Part shown: piece by piece, positions 8,581 through 16,840 of the stretch | Layout of the letters: each line of letters opens with the position of its first letter | How positions within the stretch are numbered: position 1 is the stretch's first letter | DNA from: Chungangia koreensis | GTDB taxonomy: Bacteria; Bacillota; Bacilli; Bacillales_A; Planococcaceae | Reading direction: 5' to 3' | DNA: 64,000 nucleotides | Assembly: GCF_042651785.1 (NCBI RefSeq) | Contig: NZ_JBHSEC010000014.1 | Span: forward strand, 1-64,000 | The notes under the pieces: generated by a model | Database searches by the model: none | Told to the model about the DNA's origin: nothing | Seen by the model: only the letters and a program-made list of their open reading frames with translations | Translations under genes and position numbers: made by a program

Positions 8581-9930
8581 ATGGTTAAATATTTTGGAAC
8601 AGATGGTGTCCGCGGAGTAGCCAATAGCGAATTAACACCTGAGTTAGCATTTAAACTTGGACGTTTCGGAGGCTACGTGCTGACGAAAGACCGGGGTGAC
8701 CGGCCAAAAGTATTAATCGGCCGTGATACTCGGATTTCCGGCCATATGTTAGAAGGGGCGTTAGTTGCTGGACTTTTATCCATCGGCGCTGAAGTGATGA
8801 AGCTTGGTGTCATTAGTACACCGGGTGTCGCTTATTTGACACGTGTCATGAATGCCGATACAGGAGTCATGATCTCCGCATCCCATAATCCCGTCGAAGA
8901 TAATGGTATTAAGTTTTTCGGTCCAGATGGTTTTAAACTGTCGGATGATCAGGAAGCGGAAATCGAAGCTTTATTGAACGCAGAAACCGACGAATTGCCG
9001 CGTCCAGTTGGCGGGGACTTGGGATCCGTAACTGATTATTACGAAGGCGGCTTGAAATATATTCAATACTTGAAACAAACTGTGGATGAAGACTTCACTA
9101 AATTACACGTAGCCTTGGATTGTGCCCACGGAGCCACTTCTACGCTGGCGACACATGTATTTGCCGACTTGGATGCTGATTTATCCACAATGGGTGCATC
9201 TCCGAACGGGTTGAATATCAACGATGGTGTTGGTTCCACTCATCCGGATGCACTAGCTAAGTTTGTACTTGAAAAAGGGGCTGACGTTGGACTTGCGTTC
9301 GACGGCGACGGTGACCGTCTGATCGCTGTAGACGAAAAAGGTAACATCGTCGATGGCGACCAAATCATGTACATTTGTGCTAAGCATATGAATGAAGAAG
9401 GCAGATTGAACGGAAATACCGTCGTGTCGACAGTAATGAGCAATATGGGCTTTTACAAAGCGTTGGAAGAAAACGGTATGAAGAGCGTTCAAACTGCAGT
9501 CGGTGACCGTTATGTTGTAGAAGAAATGAAAACAAACGGATATAACTTGGGCGGCGAACAATCAGGTCACATCGTCTTCCTGGATTACAACACAACAGGT
9601 GACGGATTACTAACAGGCTTGCAATTGGTGAACATCATGAAATTGACTGGTAAAAAATTATCCGAGTTGGCGAGTGAAATGAAAGTATTCCCTCAAGAGT
9701 TAGTGAATGTCCGCGTAACGGATAAACATGCTGTGACGGACAATGAAAAAGTAGCCGCAGTCATCGGAGAAGTTGAATCTGAAATGGCTGGCAACGGCCG
9801 TGTGTTAGTCCGCCCGTCCGGAACCGAACCATTAGTCCGCGTCATGGTTGAAGCACCAACCGAAGAAGACTGCAAACGCTACGTCGACAGAATTGCCGAT
9901 GTGGTGCGTGCTGAAATGGGAATTGAATAA
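8581..9930 (+). CDS. glmM: phosphoglucosamine mutase
   Basis: This 449-residue enzyme converts glucosamine-6-phosphate to glucosamine-1-phosphate for peptidoglycan. Motifs in order: substrate loop KYFGTDGVRG, phosphoserine loop ISASHNPVEDNGIKFFG (catalytic Ser about 101), metal loop DGDGDR, sugar loop GGEQSGH, phosphate loop RPSGTEPLVRVM. Length is that of the family. It is 32 nt downstream of cdaR with GAAGGAGAG upstream and ends the cdaA operon. GlmM can also inhibit CdaA in related species. Confidence 0.95.
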   Translation: MVKYFGTDGVRGVANSELTPELAFKLGRFGGYVLTKDRGDRPKVLIGRDTRISGHMLEGALVAGLLSIGAEVMKLGVISTPGVAYLTRVMNADTGVMISASHNPVEDNGIKFFGPDGFKLSDDQEAEIEALLNAETDELPRPVGGDLGSVTDYYEGGLKYIQYLKQTVDEDFTKLHVALDCAHGATSTLATHVFADLDADLSTMGASPNGLNINDGVGSTHPDALAKFVLEKGADVGLAFDGDGDRLIAVDEKGNIVDGDQIMYICAKHMNEEGRLNGNTVVSTVMSNMGFYKALEENGMKSVQTAVGDRYVVEEMKTNGYNLGGEQSGHIVFLDYNTTGDGLLTGLQLVNIMKLTGKKLSELASEMKVFPQELVNVRVTDKHAVTDNEKVAAVIGEVESEMAGNGRVLVRPSGTEPLVRVMVEAPTEEDCKRYVDRIADVVRAEMGIE

Positions 9931-9939
9931 TTAGATTGT

Positions 9940-9975
9940 TGTGGGACCTGGCTTTTGAGCTGGGTCTTTTTTTGT
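9940..9975 (+). terminator. cdaA-cdaR-glmM terminator
   Basis: The stem GGGACCTGGC/GCTGGGTC is followed by T8, 10 nt after glmM. Confidence 0.85.
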
Positions 9976-10000
9976 CTAAAGGATTTCGTGTATAGGTAAG

Positions 10001-10330
10001 TAAGGTGCAAAAGAGTTGCAGGGAACCGCAAAAGGATCGGCTAAAGGTGCAAAAGATCAACCGCAACCTGCAAAAGATGGTCACGAAAGTGCAAAAGAAG
10101 GTTCATGATTCTGAGAGGTGCAAAAGGGCAGTGTGGAACCGCAAAAGATTCGGCTAAAGGTGCAAAAGAACAACCGCAACCCGCAAAAGATGGGCACGAA
10201 AGTGCAAAAGAAGGTTCATGATTCCGAGAGGTGCAAAAAGGCAGTGCGGAACCGCAAAAGATTCGGCTAAAGGTGCAAAAGATCAACCGCAACCTGCAAA
10301 AGATGGTCACAAAAGTGCAAAAGAGTCCGC
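10001..10330 (+). repeat. phased GCAAAAG array (three 113-bp tandem units)
   Basis: Fifteen GCAAAAG-type motifs occur at 10007, 10028, 10049, 10070, 10091, 10120, 10141, 10162, 10183, 10204, 10233 (one extra A), 10254, 10275, 10296 and 10317. Spacing is 21 bp, with one 29-bp step per 113-bp unit. Reading frames across it on the minus strand are shadows: the 113-bp period is not a multiple of three. I do not know a function; it fills the intergenic space after the glmM terminator. Confidence 0.9.
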
Positions 10331-10423
10331 TGATTTTGAGAGTTGATTAAGAGAAATACGAATTCACAAAAATCGGATGTTCAAACCATAAAGCGAAACC
10401 CCAACATAAAATACTGAATATTC

Positions 10424-10451
10424 TTGTTATAGTAAAGCGATTTGATATGAT
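10424..10451 (+). promoter_or_regulatory. candidate sigma-A promoter of the NERD gene
   Basis: TTGTTA (10424-10429), a 16-bp spacer and TATGAT (10446-10451). The predicted start would leave almost no leader before the AGGAGG at 10459. Confidence 0.45.
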
Positions 10452-10472
10452 AGATTACAGGAGGTGTTAAGA

Positions 10473-11423
10473 ATAACAAACAATATTAGAAATCGGCTTT
10501 CTACAATGCGTTCTTTACTTAGAAGGCTTAGCCAGGATCAACCCAAGTATGAACAAATCATAGAAGATTATCGACTGCGTGAAGTCGGGGTACTGGGTGA
10601 AGAGCGTATGAAGAAAAAACTTGCAGAATTAAGATTACAAATACCGTACGTACTATTACAAGATGTAAATCTGGCTGACGGAGAATGGAAGACACAAATT
10701 GATTTCTTATTAATTACAGATCGTGTTTGTCTTGTATTAGAAGCAAAAAATATCAGTGGAGAACTATATTTCGATGACAAGACAGAGGAATTCTATAGAT
10801 TTAATCAGGAAGGAAATAAAAAATATTTCCCCAATCCACATTATCAGGTTCTTAAAAATATAAGGTTTATGGAAAATTGGTTTTTACGGCATAATATCCC
10901 CCTTCCGGTTACCGGAGCAGCTTTTATGACTGCTAAAAATAGCAGATTAGTTACTAAACCACCTGTTTATAGAGTGTATAAACTTGAGACATTAATCGAA
11001 AAGATTTCAGCAATGCTTTCTCATTTTTCATCCCCACTTCTTTCTTACGACGACATTTCCCATCTAAAAAACACTTTCTCTTTTATTCAAGAACATTTTA
11101 AGCCACCCCCACTATGTAATTACTACAAACTTCATCATAGCGAAATCGAAACAGGAGTAATTTGTCCATCATGCGGTCAGCTTCCAATGGAATGGAAGAT
11201 GATTTGGTTATGTCCTTTTTGTGGTTTCAAATCAAGAGATGCACATCATTCAGCTATTAAGGACTACTTAACAATCGTTAAACCTACTATTACAAATAAG
11301 GAGTTTAGACAATTTTGTCATGTTACGTCTGTCTATACTGCGTCGAGAATGTTACGCCTTAAATGCTTAGATGCCAAGAACTTAACAAGCGGGCGAGTAT
11401 ACACCCTAAAAGAATCGGAGTGA
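10473..11423 (+). CDS. NERD-domain protein with C-terminal zinc ribbon
   Basis: This protein of about 316 residues has a NERD (nuclease-related) domain in its N-terminal half (GVLGEERMKKKLAELRL, then QIDFLLITDRVCLVLEAKNI with the D...E-x-K pattern of the PD-(D/E)xK fold). It is followed by a CPSCG...CPFCG zinc ribbon and a helical tail. The function of such proteins is unclear; DNA processing is often suggested. The start is unusual: AGGAGG at 10459-10464 is 8 nt before an ATA at 10473, while the GTG at 10464 overlaps the Shine-Dalgarno. The first in-frame ATG is 10506. A terminator follows. Confidence 0.7.
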   Translation: MTNNIRNRLSTMRSLLRRLSQDQPKYEQIIEDYRLREVGVLGEERMKKKLAELRLQIPYVLLQDVNLADGEWKTQIDFLLITDRVCLVLEAKNISGELYFDDKTEEFYRFNQEGNKKYFPNPHYQVLKNIRFMENWFLRHNIPLPVTGAAFMTAKNSRLVTKPPVYRVYKLETLIEKISAMLSHFSSPLLSYDDISHLKNTFSFIQEHFKPPPLCNYYKLHHSEIETGVICPSCGQLPMEWKMIWLCPFCGFKSRDAHHSAIKDYLTIVKPTITNKEFRQFCHVTSVYTASRMLRLKCLDAKNLTSGRVYTLKESE

Positions 11424-11440
11424 CCGATTCTTTTTTTTTT
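11411..11440 (+). terminator. terminator of the NERD gene
   Basis: The stem AAGAATCGG/CCGATTCTT is followed by T10 and overlaps the stop codon region. Confidence 0.85.
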
Positions 11441-11552
11441 GAATAAAATTAATAGTATAAGGGATGGTTTAATTTATGAAATGTGCGGGAAAATAGCGTA
11501 AGACCGTTTTTTGGCGGTTCCAGTTTGTAACGTATTTGTATTCTGCCATTCA

Positions 11553-11581
11553 TTGACGGAATCACCCTTTTTTTGTATGAT
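11553..11581 (+). promoter_or_regulatory. sigma-A promoter of glmS
   Basis: TTGACG (11553-11558), a 17-bp spacer and TATGAT (11576-11581) form a near-consensus vegetative promoter about 80 nt upstream of the ribozyme cleavage site. Confidence 0.7.
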
Positions 11582-11655
11582 AAAAAAGCTTGTTCATAAT
11601 TGAACATGTCGCGCGAAAGGAGCGCAGGGTGCGCGTAAAAGAAATCGGAAGACAA

Positions 11656-11820
11656 TAATAGCGCCTGAGCTGAAGAAATCGGACGGAAACAATCTTCAGT
11701 TGACGAGGTGGAGGTTCATCGAAATTTCGGCGGATGCCTCCCGACCGTAAGTGCCCGGTTGTTACTCTTTCCTAAAAATCGTTCGAGCGATCGAACGGAC
11801 AAAAGGGAAAGAAGGCATTC
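11656..11820 (+). ncRNA. glmS ribozyme (glucosamine-6-phosphate activated)
   Basis: The 5' leader of glmS carries the hallmark cleavage site A|GCGCC (cut between 11660 and 11661) and the conserved core ACGAGGTGGAGGTTCATCGA and TTTCGGCGGATGCCTCCCG. P3 (GACCG/CGGTT) and the P4 arm with hairpin CGTTCGAGCGATCGAACG follow. In Bacillus, binding of glucosamine-6-phosphate triggers self-cleavage and lowers glmS mRNA. The 3' boundary is estimated. Confidence 0.93.
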
Positions 11821-11891
11821 AGACAATGGAGCGGCTGCATTCAGGCAGTACGCTTATTTGGACTTGAATGGATACTGGAGGAAATGACAAC

Positions 11892-13694
11892 ATGTGTGGA
11901 ATTGTAGGTTATATTGGAGATTTAGATTCAAAAGAAATCCTGTTAAAGGGATTAGAAAAATTAGAATACCGCGGTTATGACTCTGCGGGTATTGCAGTAC
12001 AAAATGAAGAAGGCATCACGGTCTTTAAAGAAAAAGGACGTATTGCGGACCTACGTGATGCAGTAGATCCAGCCATTATCGGATCGACTGGGATTGGACA
12101 TACTCGTTGGGCAACTCACGGAGTGCCGAACCAACAAAATGCCCACCCTCATCAAAGTGCGTCTGGTCGCTTTACGCTTGTGCATAATGGTGTAATCGAA
12201 AACTATCACCGTTTACAAAAAGAATATCTATCGGATGTTCAGATGAAATCCGATACGGATACAGAAGTCATTGTTCAGCTTGTTGAAAAATTTGCGAATG
12301 ACGGACTAACAACTGCTGAAGCATTCCGTAAAACATTGAAGCTGCTTCATGGTTCCTATGCACTTGCTCTACTTGATGCGCAAGAAGAAGGAACAATCTT
12401 CGTTGCAAAAAATAAAAGCCCGCTTCTTGCAGGACTTGGACCGGACTTCAACGTAGTGGCGTCCGATGCAATGGCGATGCTTCAAGTGACAGACCAATTT
12501 GTAGAACTTCACGATCAGGAAATGGTCATCGTCACAAAGGATTCTGTTGAAATCCAAACGCTTGATGGCGAAGTGATCAACCGTGCGCCATACACAGCAG
12601 AACTTGACATGAGCGATATTGAAAAGGGAACATACCCTCACTATATGCTGAAAGAAATTGACGAACAGCCCGCTGTTCTTCGCAAAATCATCCAAGCGTA
12701 CCAAGATGATAACGGAAACTTAACGATCGATCCGGCAATCTTAACTGCATTAAAAGAAGCAGATCGCTTGTACATTATTGCTGCAGGAACAAGCTACCAT
12801 GCAGGGCTTGTCGGAAAAGAATACTTTGAGAAAATTGCAGGTATTCCAGTCGAAGTTCACATTTCCAGTGAATTCGGCTACAACATCCCGCTTCTTTCGA
12901 AGAAGCCGCTTTTCATCTTCATCACACAATCCGGTGAAACAGCTGACAGCCGCCAAGTATTGGTGAAAGTGAAGAAAATGGGCTATCCATCTCTTACAGT
13001 CACGAACGTACAAGGCTCGACATTGTCCCGTGAAGCGGACCACACGTTGCTCTTGCATGCCGGTCCTGAAATTGCGGTAGCTTCGACAAAAGCATATGTT
13101 GCTCAAATTGCAGTGTTGGCAATTGCAGCAACGGTATTTGCTGAATCTCAAGCTCTTCCGGTTGGCTTTGACTTAACACAAGAATTAGGAATTGTCGCAA
13201 ATGCAGTCCAAGCAATGGTAGATGCGAAGGACGAAATGGAACAAATCGCACGTGACTTCCTTGAAGTAACACGCAATGCGTTCTTCATCGGCCGCCAGCT
13301 TGACTACCATGTCAGCTTGGAAGGTGCGTTGAAATTAAAAGAAATCTCCTACATCCAGGCAGAAGGTTTTGCCGGTGGGGAATTAAAACACGGTACGATC
13401 GCACTGATCGAAGAAGGAACGCCTGTCTTCGCACTTGCGACTCAAGAAGAAGTGAGCCTCAATATTCGCGGAAACGTGAAAGAGGTTGTAGCACGTGGTG
13501 CTAACCCTTGCATCATTTCCATGGCTGGACTTGATGAAGAAGGCGATACACTCGTCATCCCACACGTTCATCCATTGCTAACACCGCTTGTATCAGTTGT
13601 ACCGCTACAATTGATCAGCTACTATGCATCTCTGCACCGTGGCTGTGATGTCGATAAACCACGTAACTTGGCTAAATCCGTTACAGTTGAGTAA
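11892..13694 (+). CDS. glmS: glutamine-fructose-6-phosphate aminotransferase
   Basis: This 600-residue enzyme makes glucosamine-6-phosphate from fructose-6-phosphate and glutamine, the first step of amino-sugar synthesis. The N-terminal class II amidotransferase begins MCGIVGYIG, with Cys as nucleophile after Met removal. It is followed by two SIS sugar-isomerase domains (AAGTSYHAG, TQSGETADS, LHAGPEIAVASTKAYVAQ). It ends with the conserved DKPRNLAKSVTVE. ATG at 11892 follows a GGAGG; the upstream ATG at 11868 would displace the catalytic Cys. It is regulated by the ribozyme in its leader. Confidence 0.96.
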   Translation: MCGIVGYIGDLDSKEILLKGLEKLEYRGYDSAGIAVQNEEGITVFKEKGRIADLRDAVDPAIIGSTGIGHTRWATHGVPNQQNAHPHQSASGRFTLVHNGVIENYHRLQKEYLSDVQMKSDTDTEVIVQLVEKFANDGLTTAEAFRKTLKLLHGSYALALLDAQEEGTIFVAKNKSPLLAGLGPDFNVVASDAMAMLQVTDQFVELHDQEMVIVTKDSVEIQTLDGEVINRAPYTAELDMSDIEKGTYPHYMLKEIDEQPAVLRKIIQAYQDDNGNLTIDPAILTALKEADRLYIIAAGTSYHAGLVGKEYFEKIAGIPVEVHISSEFGYNIPLLSKKPLFIFITQSGETADSRQVLVKVKKMGYPSLTVTNVQGSTLSREADHTLLLHAGPEIAVASTKAYVAQIAVLAIAATVFAESQALPVGFDLTQELGIVANAVQAMVDAKDEMEQIARDFLEVTRNAFFIGRQLDYHVSLEGALKLKEISYIQAEGFAGGELKHGTIALIEEGTPVFALATQEEVSLNIRGNVKEVVARGANPCIISMAGLDEEGDTLVIPHVHPLLTPLVSVVPLQLISYYASLHRGCDVDKPRNLAKSVTVE

Positions 13695-13718
13695 GTAATT
13701 AAATATATTCAAAAAAAC

Positions 13719-13836
13719 TTGTGGAAATACAACTCGGTCGTGACGTATACAACTCGGTCGTGACGTATACAACTCAGTCGTGACGTATACAACTCAGTCG
13801 TGACGTATAAAAACCTGGTTAGATTACTAACCAGGT
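13719..13836 (+). repeat. 20-bp repeat module A (four tandem copies plus hairpin)
   Basis: Four head-to-tail copies of TACAACTC(G/A)GTCGTGACGTA lie at 13728-13747, 13748-13767, 13768-13787 and 13788-13807, preceded by CTTGTGGAAA. A hairpin CCTGGTTAG/CTAACCAGG (13814-13835) follows. The IS1182-type element begins immediately after the hairpin. Modules B and C are related. Confidence 0.9.
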
Positions 13837-15384
13837 CAGATTGTAGACAAAAGGCACTTCGAATGGAGACATTCGAAGTGCCTTTTGAGTTTTTTGGCGG
13901 TATTTTAAGAAAGTGATGCCTCTACGAGGCATTTTCTCTGGCAATTCTTGGACCTTGCCATGTCCAACTGGCCATCTTTCAAATTCATGGCAGCAAAAGT
14001 AAGCATCGCCTGCATGGACAATTTTTTAAGACCTCGTAGGGTTATCCAACGCATACCATGCTTTTCTTTTCCATCAGCGAAAACCCGCTCGATGGTTTCT
14101 TTTCGTCTTGCGTAGATTTCTTTAATGTCATCCTGATGACGAAGATGTTCTGCTTCTTCCAATGCATCTTGCCAGACATGCCTCTGGATAACCTTCTGAT
14201 GATTCTGGCTCAACGTACACTGAGAAAGTAATGGACAGTTCTTACAGATTAAAGGATTGGACTTATATTCCCGATACCCTTTCTTCGTCGTGGTCACATA
14301 CTCCAACAACTGCCCGTCGGGGCAGATGTAGCAATCGTAATATTCGTCATATACATACTCGTGCTTTCTCATGAACCCTTCTTTTGTACGTGGACGAGTA
14401 TATGGCAATGCAGGTTTGATATCATTTTCTAACAGGTACTGTGCAATAGCAGGAGTCTTATAGCTAGCATCAGCGGCAATAGCTTCAGGCTTTCCGACTT
14501 TATCAATTACTTTCTCTACCAAGGGCTCAAGGATATGACTGTCATGGGTATTTCCAGGAGTGACAATGGCACCAAGGACAAAACCGTTCCGATCGGCTGC
14601 GGCGTGGTAAGAGTAGGCGAACTGTTTTGTGCGTTCATCTTTTACATAATAACCGCTCTCTGGGTCCGTCGTGCTCTCTTTAATTTCCTTGTATTCTTCC
14701 ATTTCGAACTTCTCAGGAGAAATAGGTTTCTTCCCATGATCCTCACGGTCCTGGTTGATCTCCTCATTCAATCTTTCCTGATAGTCACGCGTTTCCTTAC
14801 GTACAACTTTTTTGACAAACTTCCTCTTATTTGCGCTTGCCTTTACGTGGGTGGAGTCGATGAATACGTGCTCCGCACTAATTAATCTCTTTGAGGCTGC
14901 TTACTTCAGGATCTTATAGAAGATCTCTTCAAAAAGATCACTATCCTTGAAACGGCGATCGTAATTCTTTCCGAACGTAGAGAAGTGAGGGACCTTGTCA
15001 TAAAAACCAAAGCCCAAGAACCAACGGTAAGCCATGTTCGTTTCAATCTCCTCAATGGTCTTGCGCATCGACCGTATGCCGAATAGATATTGGATAAACG
15101 TCATTTTAATTAATACAACCGGGTCAATGCTTGGGCGACCGACTTCTGAATACATGTCTTCCACAAGCGGATAAATGAATGAAAAGTCAATCGCTGCCTC
15201 AATCTTGCGAACCAGATGGTTCGCCGGTACAAGTTGGTCAAGAGCGATCATTTCAATTTGATCCCGCTGGATCGAATTATTCTTAGTCAACATTTCAATC
15301 ACCTCAAGCATTGGTATATCTATAATTTTATAAAAAAATAGACTGTAGGCAACCCCGACTTTCGTCGAGTTTGTTTACAGTCTG
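13837..15384 (-). mobile_element. IS1182-family insertion sequence
   Basis: The element is about 1.55 kb and is bounded by imperfect inverted repeats CAGATTGTAGACAAA (13837-13851) and the complement of CAGACTGTAAACAAA (15370-15384). Hairpins lie near both ends. The transposase is read on the minus strand and is interrupted by a stop codon. Target duplication is not evident. Confidence 0.7.
13905..15293 (-). pseudogene. IS1182-family transposase, interrupted by an in-frame TAA
   Basis: The reading frame runs from ATG at 15293 (GAGGTGATTGAA upstream) through a typical IS1182 N-terminus (IALDQLVPANHLVRKIEAAI, then VGRPSIDPVVLIKM). It stops at TAA 14901-14903 and resumes in the same frame (AASKRLISAEHVFIDSTHVKA...) to 13905. 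The stop sits where a CAA codon is expected (K-Q-A-A-S), so it looks like a single C-to-T change. The DDE residues fall in the second half. The element is probably not autonomous unless the stop is read through. Confidence 0.85.
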
Positions 15385-15432
15385 AGACTCTTTGACAATG
15401 TATGTCAAGGAGTCTTTTTAGAACGTATTAAC

Positions 15433-15930
15433 TTAGTAAGTTACGCCACATGTACAGAACTCCATTCCATCGAAAGGACTCGTCAACCATGAACTACTTT
15501 TACTTTTTTGTGTCTGGTTGGTTTTAAGTCTTTGACCAGCACCTATTGGGTAAGAAAAACCCTCTAATATATAGTCACCAGGTCCAAGTCTTTTGTCATG
15601 GATAAAATAATTATTATCTGAGACTAATACCGTTAAACATTTGCTACATTGGTACAAAGATGCCGACTTCCACAAAACACCATTGCCCATTTCAACAGTA
15701 GCCATACCTTTCCCAGCCATCTGATGCTTCCCACCTTCTGGGCATGGTATGTACATAAGACCAATATCCCCATCTACGTGAGATTCAGCATTAAGTTCTG
15801 TCTCGTCCAACGCATGTGTGTGTTCAGCTTCATTTTCTCCATGTTCATGCTCATGTTCATGGGCACTTACTGGAGAAATGAGAAAACTAATTAAGAAGAT
15901 AGCTAAGATGATACAAAAAAATTTCTTCAT
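15433..15930 (-). CDS. secreted His-rich hypothetical protein
   Basis: This 165-residue protein begins with a signal peptide (KKFFCIILAIFLISFLISPVSA), followed by a histidine/glutamate-rich stretch HEHEHEHGENEAEHTH and a globular part with Cys pairs (YQCSKCLTVL near the middle, FCTCGVTY at the end). The composition suggests metal binding outside the cell, but I recognise no family. ATG at 15930 is preferred over TTG 15948 because AAGGGGG precedes it. Confidence 0.65.
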   Translation of the reverse strand: MKKFFCIILAIFLISFLISPVSAHEHEHEHGENEAEHTHALDETELNAESHVDGDIGLMYIPCPEGGKHQMAGKGMATVEMGNGVLWKSASLYQCSKCLTVLVSDNNYFIHDKRLGPGDYILEGFSYPIGAGQRLKTNQTQKSKSSSWLTSPFDGMEFCTCGVTY

Positions 15931-16129
15931 GAAAAGCCCCCTTTTCAATATTTGTTTTTTTAAGGGGTAAACATATTAACTGAAATTTCTAACAAATACC
16001 CCCTCGTTTACTATGTTATACTATGTTTATAAAAATTGGCAATAGTTAATATGGATAAAAAATTACAAAAAATGAATCTTTTTGGGAAGGAAAACGTAAA
16101 TAAAGGAAATTACAGAGGAGGGTTTAAGT

Positions 16130-16729
16130 ATGAACACATTAATAAGGAGCACAGCTTTAGGTAAAAAAGCCGCTCAAATATTACTCCCGATTATGTTCAT
16201 TATGTCTCTTGTGGGGTGTTCTCAGGTTGAGCAGGTTAATGGGCAAAATGAGGATATTAACATTATCACTGTTAAAGAAGTTCTCAAACATGAATTGACA
16301 GGTCCTGACTTAGAATACCTTCGTCTATTGGAGGATATTCCTTTCCTATCCTCAGATGCTTCGGAGGAAGAAGCGAAGGCTATTATAGAGCGTCAAAAGG
16401 AGGTAAATAATTATGTTCGTAGCATTTACGAGCCTTACTTTACAGAGAATGGTCTTGAGAATTTCATAACGCAAACCGCAGCTTATAAGTATCATCGTGA
16501 GACTGATGTTGATTATAGAATGAGTGTTAAAAATATTGTGGTTATTCAAAGTGAAAAGGCCCAAAATCAATACGATTTTACAGCTCTGGTTAATTTTGAA
16601 GCTAATGAAGAAAAAATTACGTATGAAGTAGTCGGAAAGGCCATCTTCTCAGAAGAAGGAAAGATCGGCAGTATTCAGTTAAGTGATACAGATCAGTTGT
16701 TTCGGGATAAATTAAACAGCCTTCCTTAA
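16130..16729 (+). CDS. putative lipoprotein of unknown function
   Basis: This 199-residue protein has a hydrophobic N-terminus ending in a lipobox (MSLVGCSQ, Cys about residue 30), so it is probably lipidated and held on the outer face of the membrane. The rest is charged and helical, followed by beta-rich sequence; no known domain is recognised. AGAGGAGGG lies upstream of the ATG. It stands alone between two insertion sequences. Confidence 0.65.
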   Translation: MNTLIRSTALGKKAAQILLPIMFIMSLVGCSQVEQVNGQNEDINIITVKEVLKHELTGPDLEYLRLLEDIPFLSSDASEEEAKAIIERQKEVNNYVRSIYEPYFTENGLENFITQTAAYKYHRETDVDYRMSVKNIVVIQSEKAQNQYDFTALVNFEANEEKITYEVVGKAIFSEEGKIGSIQLSDTDQLFRDKLNSLP

Positions 16730-16840
16730 CAATTCTGTTAAGTTCGATTAAATATAGTGAAAAACAGTATAATAACTAGTTAAAAGATCACCAAATGAGG
16801 TTCTACGTCAAATGTTGGGGTGAGGTGATTTTTTCTCACC

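Noticed and set aside
9842..10310. Minus-strand reading frames of 80-89 codons over the GCAAAAG array
   Set aside because: They arise from the 21-bp motif spacing (7 codons); the 113-bp period shifts frame, there is no ribosome-binding site, and they overlap glmM.
11449..11655. Minus-strand 68-codon frame upstream of glmS
   Set aside because: It lies across the glmS promoter and leader and has no ribosome-binding site or domain.
13728..13807. Regular 20-bp tandem repeats as a CRISPR array
   Set aside because: The copies are directly adjacent with no spacers, and no cas genes are near.
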